Assembly: GCA_024102975.1 (NCBI GenBank)
Contig: JAGFJD010000210.1
Location: 1-34,111, forward strand
Direction of reading: 5' to 3'
DNA: 34,111 nt
Source: Phaeodactylibacter sp.
GTDB taxonomy: Bacteria > Bacteroidota > Bacteroidia > Chitinophagales > Saprospiraceae
In this document: one piece after another, positions 1-7,800 of the stretch
How positions within the stretch are numbered: the first letter of the stretch is position 1
Layout: each line of letters starts with the position of its first letter
Notes under the pieces: generated by a model
Databases searched by the model: none
Seen by the model: the letters and a program-made list of their open reading frames with translations, nothing else
Told to the model about the DNA's origin: nothing
Translations under genes and position numbers: made by a program

Positions 1-30
1 TGGAAATAGGTGGAAATGGGTGGAGATGGC
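1..30. repeat. 10-base tandem repeat, cut by the window edge
   Basis: Three consecutive 10-base units of the form TGGAAATRGG / TGGARATGGS open the window. The array may continue beyond the left edge. It is noncoding as far as can be seen and sits just before the first CTATGTG repeat cluster. Confidence 0.6.
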
Positions 31-53
31 TATGTGTACTGGTTGTTCCCTCT

Positions 54-277
54 CTATGTGCCCTATGCGAAAACCGCTATGTGCTCTATGTGGTAAAAAA
101 CTCCGGATACCCATCCCTCCACTGCTATGTGCTCTATGTGAAAACCGCTATGTGCTCTATGTGGCAAAAAACGCCGTGCCCTCCCCTCCCAGGCTATGTG
201 TTCTATGTGAAAACGCCTATGTGCTCTATGTGGTAAAAAAGCCTTTGCCCCCCTGAAAAAACTATGTGGTAAAAAAA
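54..277 (+). repeat. CTATGTG repeat cluster A
   Basis: Three modules (54-100, 125-171, 194-240) and a partial one (262-277) share the layout CTATGTG-YY-CTATGTG, then AAAACC plus 1-2 bases, then CTATGTG-YY-CTATGTG, then GGTAAAAAA or GGCAAAAAA. Unrelated C-rich spacers of about 22-25 bases separate them. Related clusters occur at 4216-4358, 10636-10834 and 12672-12886, always between peptidase genes. Modules are open in several frames on both strands, but the repetitive low-complexity translations and lack of any domain argue against coding. Function unknown. Confidence 0.85.
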
Positions 278-291
278 CATCCGAAACCTGG

Positions 292-321
292 CCACATTGT
301 TCCCGCCTTTTGCTATTTTGC
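292..321 (+). promoter_or_regulatory. Upstream block shared with the second CHAT gene
   Basis: A 30-base block begins CCACATTGTTCCC and ends CTATTTTGC. It matches 12936-12965 without gaps at about 26 of 30 positions. Both copies lie between a CTATGTG cluster and the signal-peptide start of a TPR-CHAT gene, here the broken copy at 430. The TATTTTG element resembles the Bacteroidota -7 box (TAnnTTTG) but has one base fewer and the upstream spacing is short, so the promoter call is inference. Confidence 0.5.
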
Positions 322-429
322 GGTTGTTTGTTGTCCGTTTGGCATTCACAGGCTTCCGGCAACTGACAACGGGCAACCCCCTGTCATCCCCCCATGCCTA
401 TGTTCGTTCAACACTTAAAACCTACATCT

Positions 430-859
430 ATGACCGCAGCGCGCTTTTTTCCTTCAATTGCTTTCCTGGTGCTTTTTCTTTTCTGCCCCTGGTCCGGCGG
501 GGCGCGGGGGTGGACAGTGTCTTGACTTGTACTGCGAAGTATACGATGGCGGATACGAGTAGGGCGAGGGGGTTGCTGGAGGAGGGGGAGAAGTTGATAA
601 ATGAAGGCGATTTTAAAGGCGCTGGGAAATGCTTGAAAGAATGACTCATTGATAATAGAAAATTGTTCTCCTGAAATTTGTTCTCGGGCTTTAATTGTTG
701 ATGGTGAACTTCTACCGCTACCTGGACGCCGGCCTGCCCAAGGACGAGGCGCTGCGCCGCGCCAAGCTGGACTACCTGGAAACGCACAGCGGCACGGCGG
801 TCCACCCCTGCTTCTGGGCAGCGGTAATTGGGATCGGGGATATGGGGGCTCTCAAATAG
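430..859 (+). pseudogene. Remnant of a TPR-CHAT peptidase gene (frameshift and large internal deletion)
   Basis: Three pieces of a TPR-CHAT gene lie in order. An ATG at 430 starts a signal-peptide-like stretch (MTAARFFPSIAFLVLFLF) that stops early. In another frame, about 510-641 encodes a TPR-like start (ARGLLEEGEKLINEGDFKGA) ending at a stop at 642-644. After about 55 AT-rich bases, 701-859 encodes 52 residues (MVNFYRYLDAGLPKDEALRR... to GIGDMGALK, stop) that match the last 52 residues of the intact gene ending at 4165 almost residue for residue. The roughly 900 residues expected between them, including the catalytic His and Cys, are missing. The 3' piece cannot be an active peptidase. It could still be translated from 701, but no function is likely. 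It lies directly upstream of an intact paralogue and keeps the upstream block at 292-321. Confidence 0.85.
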
Positions 860-865
860 GGAAAG

Positions 866-943
866 TTTAAGTGCAAGTTCAAGCGCAAATTCATAGCAGT
901 GCCGTTTTTGGACTTGAACTTGGCTCTTGAACTTGGACTTTAA
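866..943. repeat. 18-base inverted repeat between CHAT remnant and CHAT gene
   Basis: The left arm 866-883 (TTTAAGTGCAAGTTCAAG) and right arm 926-943 (CTTGAACTTGGACTTTAA) pair at 16 of 18 positions around a 42-base loop. The motif CTTGAACTTGG occurs twice on the right side (912-922 and 926-936), allowing alternative pairings. It ends in TTTAAAAAAG 31 bases before the next start. It could terminate transcription from the remnant or be a leader structure for the next gene; neither is established. Confidence 0.5.
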
Positions 944-973
944 AAAAGAAACGCTTCATTTCAACCTCTTTTT

Positions 974-3900
974 ATGATCAACAAGCATTCTCAAACGGCA
1001 TGCCTTTTATTGCCAGTCATTCTCGCAGCGGCGGGCTGCTTTTCAAAGCAGGGCCTGCCCGGCGATACGATTCCCGTTTATGCCGCTGTGGACCACGCCG
1101 TCGCCCTTGCGGAAAGCAACAACCTGGACTCTGCCTGCCTTCTCCTGGACATAGCCCTGCCGACGTTGGATCAGATGGAGCATGTAGACAGCATCCGGCT
1201 GGCAAATGGCCTGAATATTGAAGTGAGGTGCCTGTTAAAAGCAGGCGATATCGAAGCGGCAGGACAAACGGCGCATCGCGTTTTAACCCTCCGTAGGGCC
1301 CTTTTTCCCGGGGCCAACCGTCCCGTCATGCAGGCCCTGACTTCGCTCGGCGTAGCGCTGGACCATGCCGGGAAGCTCGACAGCGCGCTGATGGCCAAGG
1401 AGGAAGCTTACCGGATCGGGCTGGAGGTGCTGGGCGAAGAAGACAGCGAAATGATGCCCCTTTACAACAACCTGGCGGGCACTTACAACAATATGGAGCA
1501 ATTCGCCAAAGCAGAGGAAATCGCGCAGAAGGCACTGGAAATTTGCCGGCGGAAATATTCCGGCAACAAGCTCTTCCTGGGGCATCTGAGCAATACGCTG
1601 GCCGTCGCCCGGGAAGGCCTCGGCAAATTCGCCGGGGCGCTGGATCTCAAAAAGCAAGCCCTCGCCTTTTGGGAAGAGGCGACCGGCCCCGACGGCGTTG
1701 ATGCCGGGATCGGCCACCTGAACCTCGGCGCCGCCTATTATTTCCAGGCAGCCTACCGCAAAGCGGTATTTCATCTCGAACGGTCGCTGCACATTTTTGA
1801 GGCAGCCCTCGGCGAGGGCCATCCTTATATAGGCGCCGTATTGAACAACCTGAGCGCCTGCTACGAAGTCATGCAGGATTACGGCCAGGCGCTGCACTAC
1901 AGCCGACGGTCCATGTTCCTGCGGGAAGCCTCTCTGCAACCCAATCATCGGGACCTGGGGCAATCCTATCATAATTTCGGCGTGCTGCTCAGCAAAACGG
2001 GGCAGCCCGACTCTGCCCTGGCGTATTTGAACAAGGCACTGGGCATATATAAAAAAGCGGTAGGCAAAGAGGAAGCCATTTACCAAAGCACACTAACCAC
2101 CCTCGGCATCGTCCTCTCGGAGATGGGCCGGCACGAGGAGGCCCTGAGTTACCTACGCCAGGCCCGCGCCGGCCTCGCCGGATTGTTCGGAGAGCCGCAC
2201 CACCTCGTCTCGGATGCCGACCTGGCCCTGGGCGACGCCTACCACCTGAAGGGCGACTATCCACAGGCCACCCGCGCCTATGAACAGGCCCTGCAGGCCC
2301 GAAAGCGCCTGTTTGGCAACCGCCACCCCGACGTTGCCGGCGCCTGCAACTCCCTGGCGGAGAACTATGCCCGGCAAGGCAAATACCAGGAAGCGATCGA
2401 ATACTTTGGCCTGGCCCTCGAAGCCAACCGGCCGGATACTGCCAGGGACAGCCTGTCGATCTACCTGCCCGGAGAATATTACCGCAGCCTGGCGGGCAAG
2501 GGCATGACCCTGGCGCAAACCTACTGGCAAACCGGAAAACCGGAGCTTAAAGACTCAGCGGCAGCCTGCCTGGACGAGGCGATCGCCATCATTGAAGGCG
2601 AACGGGCCAACCTGACTTTTTCTCAATCCAAAAAACAACTTTCCACCCTTGCTCAGCCTGCCATTGCTGCCGCCATTCAATTAAAAATAAGGAGCGCATC
2701 GCCAACCAGGAAAGACAAGGCAGCAGCGTTCCTGCTGTCGGAACGCAGCAAAGCTATGATCCTGCTGGAAGCCATCCGGGAAGCCAATGCCTTGTCTTTC
2801 GGGGGCGTCCCGGATTCCCTCGTGGAAAAAGAACAGGACCTGAATACCCAGATGAATGAACTGGAAAACGCGATCCTGGAGGAGTCCAGAAAAGGAGGCC
2901 AGGCGGACCGGGCTTCCATTGCCGACAACAACAGGAGATTGTTTGAGGCGCAGCGGGCCTACGTAAAGCTGAAGGAACGCCTTGCCCGCGACCACCAGGA
3001 ATATTACCGTTTGAAGTTTGAGCAACGCCTCGCTGGAATAAAAGAAATACAGGACAGCCTGCTGGACGACAGCCAGGCCCTGCTCGAATACTTCGTCGGC
3101 GACAGCTCCATCTTCATCTTTCTGGTGAAAAAGGACGATTACCAGGTGCATGAAGTCAAACGGGATGCTCTGCTGGAAAAATGGGTGGAGCAACTGCGGC
3201 ACAACATCAGCCAGCAACACATAGTCAACCTGGAGACCTATGCAGAAGTAGCTCCGAAACTGTACGACAAACTTTTTGCCCCCATAGCCAATCAACTGCC
3301 TGAACGCCTTATCATCATTCCAGACGGCATCCTGGGCTACGTGCCCTTCGAAGCCCTGCTCACCGAAGCGCCGGAGAATGTCTATGAACCGGAGCATTTT
3401 CCCTACCTCCTGCGCCGCCACCAGATCAGCTACAGCTACTCTGCCACCCTGCTGCGGGAGATGCAACAGAAAAAGCACCGGCAAACACCCACCCGCGAGA
3501 TGCTCGCCATGGCCCCCTTCGCCACGACGGACACCATCCTGACCAGCCACCTGGACCAAAGCGGCTGGCAGGCAGACACGCGCGGCGATACCCTTAAGCC
3601 TCTGCTTTGGTCGCGCACCGAGCTGGACAGCCTGAAAGAGATTTTCCACACCGATGCCTTCTACGGCCAGGACGCTACCGAAGAGCGTTTTACCGAGTTG
3701 GCCGGCGCCTACCGTTTCATCCACCTGCCTACCCACGGCAAGGCCGACAGCCGCGTAGGCGACTACTCCTGGCTGGCCTTCGCCCCCCGGCCCGACAGCC
3801 TGGAGAACGAGCTGCTCTACGTGCGCGACCTCTACAACCTCTCTCTCAACGCCGACCTCGTCACCCTCTCCGCCTGCGAAACCGCCGCCGGCGAGCTGCA

Positions 3901-4165
3901 ACGCGGCGAGGGCATCATCAGCCTGGCGCGCGCCTTCGCCTACGCGGGCGCCAAGAGCATCGCTACCACCCTCTGGCAGGTCAACGACCGCAGTACGCAG
4001 GAGCTGATGGTCAGCTTCTACCGCTACCTGGACGCCGGCCTGCCCAAGGATGAGGCCCTGCGGCAGGCAAAGCTGGACTACCTGGAGGCGCACAGCGGCA
4101 CGGCCGCCCACCCCTGCTTCTGGGCGGCGGTGATCGGGATTGGGGATATGGAGGCGGTGAAATAG
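974..4165 (+). CDS. TPR-CHAT caspase-like peptidase, predicted lipoprotein
   Basis: The 1063-residue product starts with a lipoprotein-type signal (hydrophobic residues 9-21, then LAAAGC with Cys22 as predicted lipidated residue), so it should be envelope-anchored. Residues about 120-487 are kinesin-light-chain-like TPRs (for example YNNLAGTYNNMEQFAKAEEI, CNSLAENYARQGKYQEAIEY). A charged helical stretch (about 590-690) leads to a CHAT domain (about 695-1063). The catalytic dyad of this clan CD family is visible: His921 in HLPTHGKAD and Cys968 in LSACETAAGELQRGEG. CHAT proteins are separase/caspase-like peptidases; the TPR part normally senses a partner. No effector is known here. The last third is nearly identical to the gene at 13023-16466 while the TPR half is divergent. 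It follows the broken copy at 430-859 and is followed by repeat cluster B. The start at 974 is chosen because it directly precedes the signal sequence. Confidence 0.9.
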   Translation: MINKHSQTACLLLPVILAAAGCFSKQGLPGDTIPVYAAVDHAVALAESNNLDSACLLLDIALPTLDQMEHVDSIRLANGLNIEVRCLLKAGDIEAAGQTAHRVLTLRRALFPGANRPVMQALTSLGVALDHAGKLDSALMAKEEAYRIGLEVLGEEDSEMMPLYNNLAGTYNNMEQFAKAEEIAQKALEICRRKYSGNKLFLGHLSNTLAVAREGLGKFAGALDLKKQALAFWEEATGPDGVDAGIGHLNLGAAYYFQAAYRKAVFHLERSLHIFEAALGEGHPYIGAVLNNLSACYEVMQDYGQALHYSRRSMFLREASLQPNHRDLGQSYHNFGVLLSKTGQPDSALAYLNKALGIYKKAVGKEEAIYQSTLTTLGIVLSEMGRHEEALSYLRQARAGLAGLFGEPHHLVSDADLALGDAYHLKGDYPQATRAYEQALQARKRLFGNRHPDVAGACNSLAENYARQGKYQEAIEYFGLALEANRPDTARDSLSIYLPGEYYRSLAGKGMTLAQTYWQTGKPELKDSAAACLDEAIAIIEGERANLTFSQSKKQLSTLAQPAIAAAIQLKIRSASPTRKDKAAAFLLSERSKAMILLEAIREANALSFGGVPDSLVEKEQDLNTQMNELENAILEESRKGGQADRASIADNNRRLFEAQRAYVKLKERLARDHQEYYRLKFEQRLAGIKEIQDSLLDDSQALLEYFVGDSSIFIFLVKKDDYQVHEVKRDALLEKWVEQLRHNISQQHIVNLETYAEVAPKLYDKLFAPIANQLPERLIIIPDGILGYVPFEALLTEAPENVYEPEHFPYLLRRHQISYSYSATLLREMQQKKHRQTPTREMLAMAPFATTDTILTSHLDQSGWQADTRGDTLKPLLWSRTELDSLKEIFHTDAFYGQDATEERFTELAGAYRFIHLPTHGKADSRVGDYSWLAFAPRPDSLENELLYVRDLYNLSLNADLVTLSACETAAGELQRGEGIISLARAFAYAGAKSIATTLWQVNDRSTQELMVSFYRYLDAGLPKDEALRQAKLDYLEAHSGTAAHPCFWAAVIGIGDMEAVK

Positions 4166-4215
4166 GGAGACGGGTAGCAATGGATAGCAATGCGCCCCCC
4201 CTGCATGCCCAATGC

Positions 4216-4358
4216 TTTTGAACCACATAGGACACATAGGACACATAGGCCAGGGGCTATGTGCCCTATGTGATTAAAAACCTTCGCCGGCCGGCCCGGC
4301 TGTCTCCCCTCTATGTGCCCTATGCGAAAACTACTATGTGGCCTATGTGGCAAAAAAA
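4216..4358. repeat. CTATGTG repeat cluster B with inverted half
   Basis: An inverted half (4216-4249) carries TTTTGAACCACATAGG and three CACATAGG units 9 bases apart. It is followed by forward CTATGTG-CC-CTATGTG-ATTAAAAA (4257-4280) and a full forward module at 4312-4358. Bases 4233-4251 and 4253-4272 can pair at about 17 of 19 positions, so a long hairpin is possible. The same inverted half recurs near 12730-12765 and in degraded form at 10636-10654. The rest of the 344-base gap to 4510 holds the upstream block at 4407-4472. Confidence 0.8.
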
Positions 4359-4406
4359 AAACAGCCTCCCAATCCGCCTGCTATCCTGCCTGACAGCATG
4401 GCAATC

Positions 4407-4472
4407 TGAAAAAAATTAAAATTCTTCCCGTTAGGGTGGGACAATTGGCGATCTGTCCTCACTAACCAAGCA
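4407..4472 (+). promoter_or_regulatory. Upstream block shared with the papain-like lipoprotein gene
   Basis: Three conserved words occur at exactly the same spacing here and at 10887-10952: TGAAAAAAATYAAA, then GGGACA, then CTCACTAAYCARGCA, with unrelated bases between. The last word is 52 bases before the start at 4510 and 38 bases before the start at 10976. Fixed spacing of separate words with divergent filler suggests protein binding or promoter contacts, perhaps by the same regulator; this is inference. Confidence 0.5.
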
Positions 4473-4509
4473 GATCAACTCATTTATCCACTTAAAAACC
4501 TATTCGGCC

Positions 4510-4806
4510 ATGTATCAATTGCAGGAAGACCTCGAACGCTATTACAACGAAGCCTTTTACCGCCGCGACCTCAAAGCCGGCATCAAGCTGATCCAGGAAG
4601 TAATCGGCCTGGTAACGATCGGCGGGTTGCTCATCAGCGCTCTTTTTGTCTGGCTGCCGGGCATCGGCATACCCGTCACCACAGTGATGGCAGCCAGAGT
4701 GATACAGGGAGTAGCCCAGGGATACAGCCAGCTCGACGAGGAAGAGCGCAGGCAGGTGCGGGGCGTCGTGCGCTGGCTGAACGGCGGCATCAACCTGCTG
4801 GATTGA
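4510..4806 (+). CDS. Small membrane protein of unknown function
   Basis: The 98-residue product is not recognised. An acidic/basic amphipathic N-terminus (MYQLQEDLERYYNEAFYRRD) is followed by a hydrophobic, glycine-containing stretch at about 31-65 (GLVTIGGLLISALFVWLPGI, then more small and branched residues), enough for one long or two short membrane segments with a Pro-Gly turn. A charged tail (DEEERRQVRGVVRWLNGG) follows. There is no signal peptide. It ends 46 bases before the S8 protease start with no terminator between, so co-transcription is likely. The upstream block at 4407-4472 is shared with the papain-like gene. A chaperone, inhibitor, anchor or membrane-active effector for the neighbouring protease are all possible; none is shown. 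Confidence 0.75.
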   Translation: MYQLQEDLERYYNEAFYRRDLKAGIKLIQEVIGLVTIGGLLISALFVWLPGIGIPVTTVMAARVIQGVAQGYSQLDEEERRQVRGVVRWLNGGINLLD

Positions 4807-4852
4807 CCCCATCAGAAAACAGCATTATTTCCCAACTTAAACACCACTTTAC

Positions 4853-7800
4853 ATGAAAACACTGTTTGATATTAAAACCCTGTTTATCTGCCTCAACGCA
4901 CTCTTTTTCCTGATCCTCACTTCCCCCCTGGAAGGCCAGTCCTTACCCCCCGTCAAACCGGAAAAGGAAAGCGACATCCTCCGGGAAACCAACAGCAAAG
5001 CCCTGTTGGAATGGGCAAAGCGCGACAGCCTCCGCTATTACGGGGAGCGCGCCCGGGCGGAGGCGTTCGCCCGGAACATCGGCTATCCTATCCGGGGCAA
5101 AAACGGCAATGGGGGTGAATTTGAGCTGCAAGGGTTCGATGAATCCGGCCAGTTAAAATACTACATAACCAATAACCGGGTCGGCGCTTCTACCATCTCC
5201 ACCGATGAAGTGTGGCCGGGAGGGAGCGCCGGCACCGCTCTTACCGGACAGGATTTTGTCATCTCTATCTGGGAAGGCTCTCTGCCCCGCAATACCCATA
5301 ACGAACTTATCGGAAAAGTAACCCTGGTTGATAATGACAGCGGGATAGGCGATCACGCCACACACGTGACCGGCACAGCTATCGCCCGCGGCAACCGGCC
5401 CAGCGCCCGCGGGATGGCCTACAACGCACGTTCCCGAAATTTCACTTTCAACAACGACCTCAGCGAGATGGCCAATGAGGCTGCCCAGGGACGGCTGGTT
5501 TCCAACCACTCCTATGGAATGATATCCGGATGGAATTACAATACGGTAGACGACAGATGGGAGTGGTGGGGCAATACCAGCTACAGTAATAATGTCGATT
5601 ACAAATTCGGTTATTACGATTCCGAGGCAGCTGATGCAGACTTCATCGTGTTCAACGCTCCTTTTTACCTGCCGGTGAAATCGGCGGGCAACGACCGCAA
5701 CGATGACCACACGGGCACCCATTGGGTGAGAAACGCCGCCGGGGTTTGGGTGCAAAGCAACGCGAGCCGCCCGCCGGACGGCGGCAGCAGCGGTTACGAC
5801 TGCATCCCGACCATGGGCACCGCCAAAAACATACTTACTGTGGGCGCCGTAGAAGAACTGCCCGGAGGCTACGGCACCTCCACCAACCCCGGTGATGTGG
5901 ACATGAGTTCCTTCAGCAGCTGGGGACCAACGGATGACGGGCGCATTAAGCCCGACCTCGTCGCCAAAGGCGTCGCGGTGGAATCCTGTACTGCGGATGG
6001 AAATAATACTTACGACGTCTATAGCGGCACTTCCATGTCGGCCCCTATGGTCTCCGGCTCCATCCTGCTCATCCAGGAGCACATCGCTAACCTGTTCCCG
6101 GGCGCCGCGCTGCGGGCCTCGGCTATGAAAGCCCTGCTCATCCACACAGCCGACGAATGCGGCACTGCCCCGGGGCCCGATTACAGCTTCGGCTGGGGGC
6201 TGATGAACACCCAAAAGGCAGTAGAATTCCTGACGGATGCCGGAGGGCGCCACTGGTTCAACACCAGAGACAGTATTAACAATGGAGATTCCCGAGGTTA
6301 CACCTTCGAACACGACGGCATCGGTGGAATCAGAATAACCATTGCCTGGACAGATCCTCCGGGCGATGCCTGTCCACCTCCTTACAATAATTCCTGGACA
6401 TGTACCGACAAGATGCTGATCAATGACCTCGACCTGCGCCTGGTGCGGCTCAGTGACGATACTGTATACTTCCCCTGGCGGCTGAATCCTGCTTCTCCTT
6501 CTTCGGCAGCTACCCGGGGAGATAACGACCGCGACAATGTGGAACAGGTATTTGCTGACGATCTGCCTGCGGGCGAGTATGCCATGGTTATCACCCACAA
6601 AGGCACTCTGGTGGGAGGCAGGCAAATCTTTTCCATTATGCTTTCCGGCCTGGGAGATGCCTCTGTGGCTTCGGCCTGTAATCAGGCAATTGACATACAA
6701 TGCGGGCAAACGCTCGAAGGGTCCACTGCCGGGGAGGCTCAGCCGGTATTCGAATGCGGCACCGAACTGAATACGGCCCCCGGCCAGTGGTTCCACTTTA
6801 CCGGCAACGGCACAACTGTAACCGCAACTACCTGCTCTTCGGAGACGGATTATGACACAAAACTGGCGGTTTTCTCTGGCAGTTGTGACAACCTCATTTG
6901 TGAGGGCGGCATCGATGACGATGGAGAAAACTGCAGCGTTGATGGCCTCCTGTCCACCGTTGAATTCTTCGCCGAATCCGGAACGGAGTACTTCATTTAT
7001 GTGACCGGATATGACGATGCCAGCGGTTCCTTTGCCCTCAGCATCGACTGTCAGGGGGGACCAGCCTGTGCGCCTCCGCAGGGCCTCGTTGCTACAGAGA
7101 TAGGTCATGCCTACTTCATCATATACTGGAACACTGTCGCCGACGCGGATCTCTACCAGGCGCAGGTACGGCAACTTCCCAATGGAGGCTGGCTATTGAG
7201 CAACGAATATAGTAATCCCGGTATCATCTTTGGCAATCGGGTTCCAAACACAGACTACGAAGTGCAAATACGCAGTAAATGCGACGACACCTACAGCAGT
7301 TGGTCCCCCTCCATTTTTCTCACTACCCTCGGGGAAGGCAACCCCTATTGCTTCTCTTACGGCCTCTCCTGGAATTACTGGATCGACCGCCTTGTTTTTG
7401 CCGGCCTGGATCATGAATCCGGCACGGACTACGGATACAATGACTTTTCCGGCCAGTTGGTTGCTGAAGTAGAGGCAGGCGAGGCCTATGCCCTGAGCTT
7501 GTATCCGGGCCAAAGGACAACCGTGCCGAACCTCGATGGCGTGTGGTGGAAAATCTGGATCGACTGGAACCAGGACAACAGTTTTTCGGAGGTTGACGAG
7601 GTTTTTCATTCCCAAAGCTCGGATAGCCAAACGGCCGTCACTGCCAATAAAACCATTCCCTCCAACATCGGGCCGGGAGAATACCGGATGCGCGTCTCTT
7701 ACCGGGCCAGCCCGGATGACAGCCCCAACCCTTCGCCCTGCCAGACACGCGGCAACATGGAAGTAGAGGACTATACCATCAGGGTTACAGGATCCTCGCA

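Noticed and set aside
54-240. CRISPR array made of the CTATGTG modules
   Set aside because: Modules are internally repetitive, spacers are short and compositionally biased, copies are few and partly inverted, and no cas gene is in the window.
20-256. Short cysteine-rich open frame over repeat cluster A
   Set aside because: The translation only mirrors the repeat words, and similar frames arise on both strands in every cluster.
4510-4806. Bacterial gasdermin or other known pore former next to the CHAT protease
   Set aside because: At 98 residues it is far too short for a gasdermin, and no family motif is recognised; only a loose analogy remains.
5153-7174. 673-residue minus-strand open frame opposite the S8 protease
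   Set aside because: It is antisense to a protein with clear domains; its translation has no recognisable domain and reflects codon bias of the real gene.
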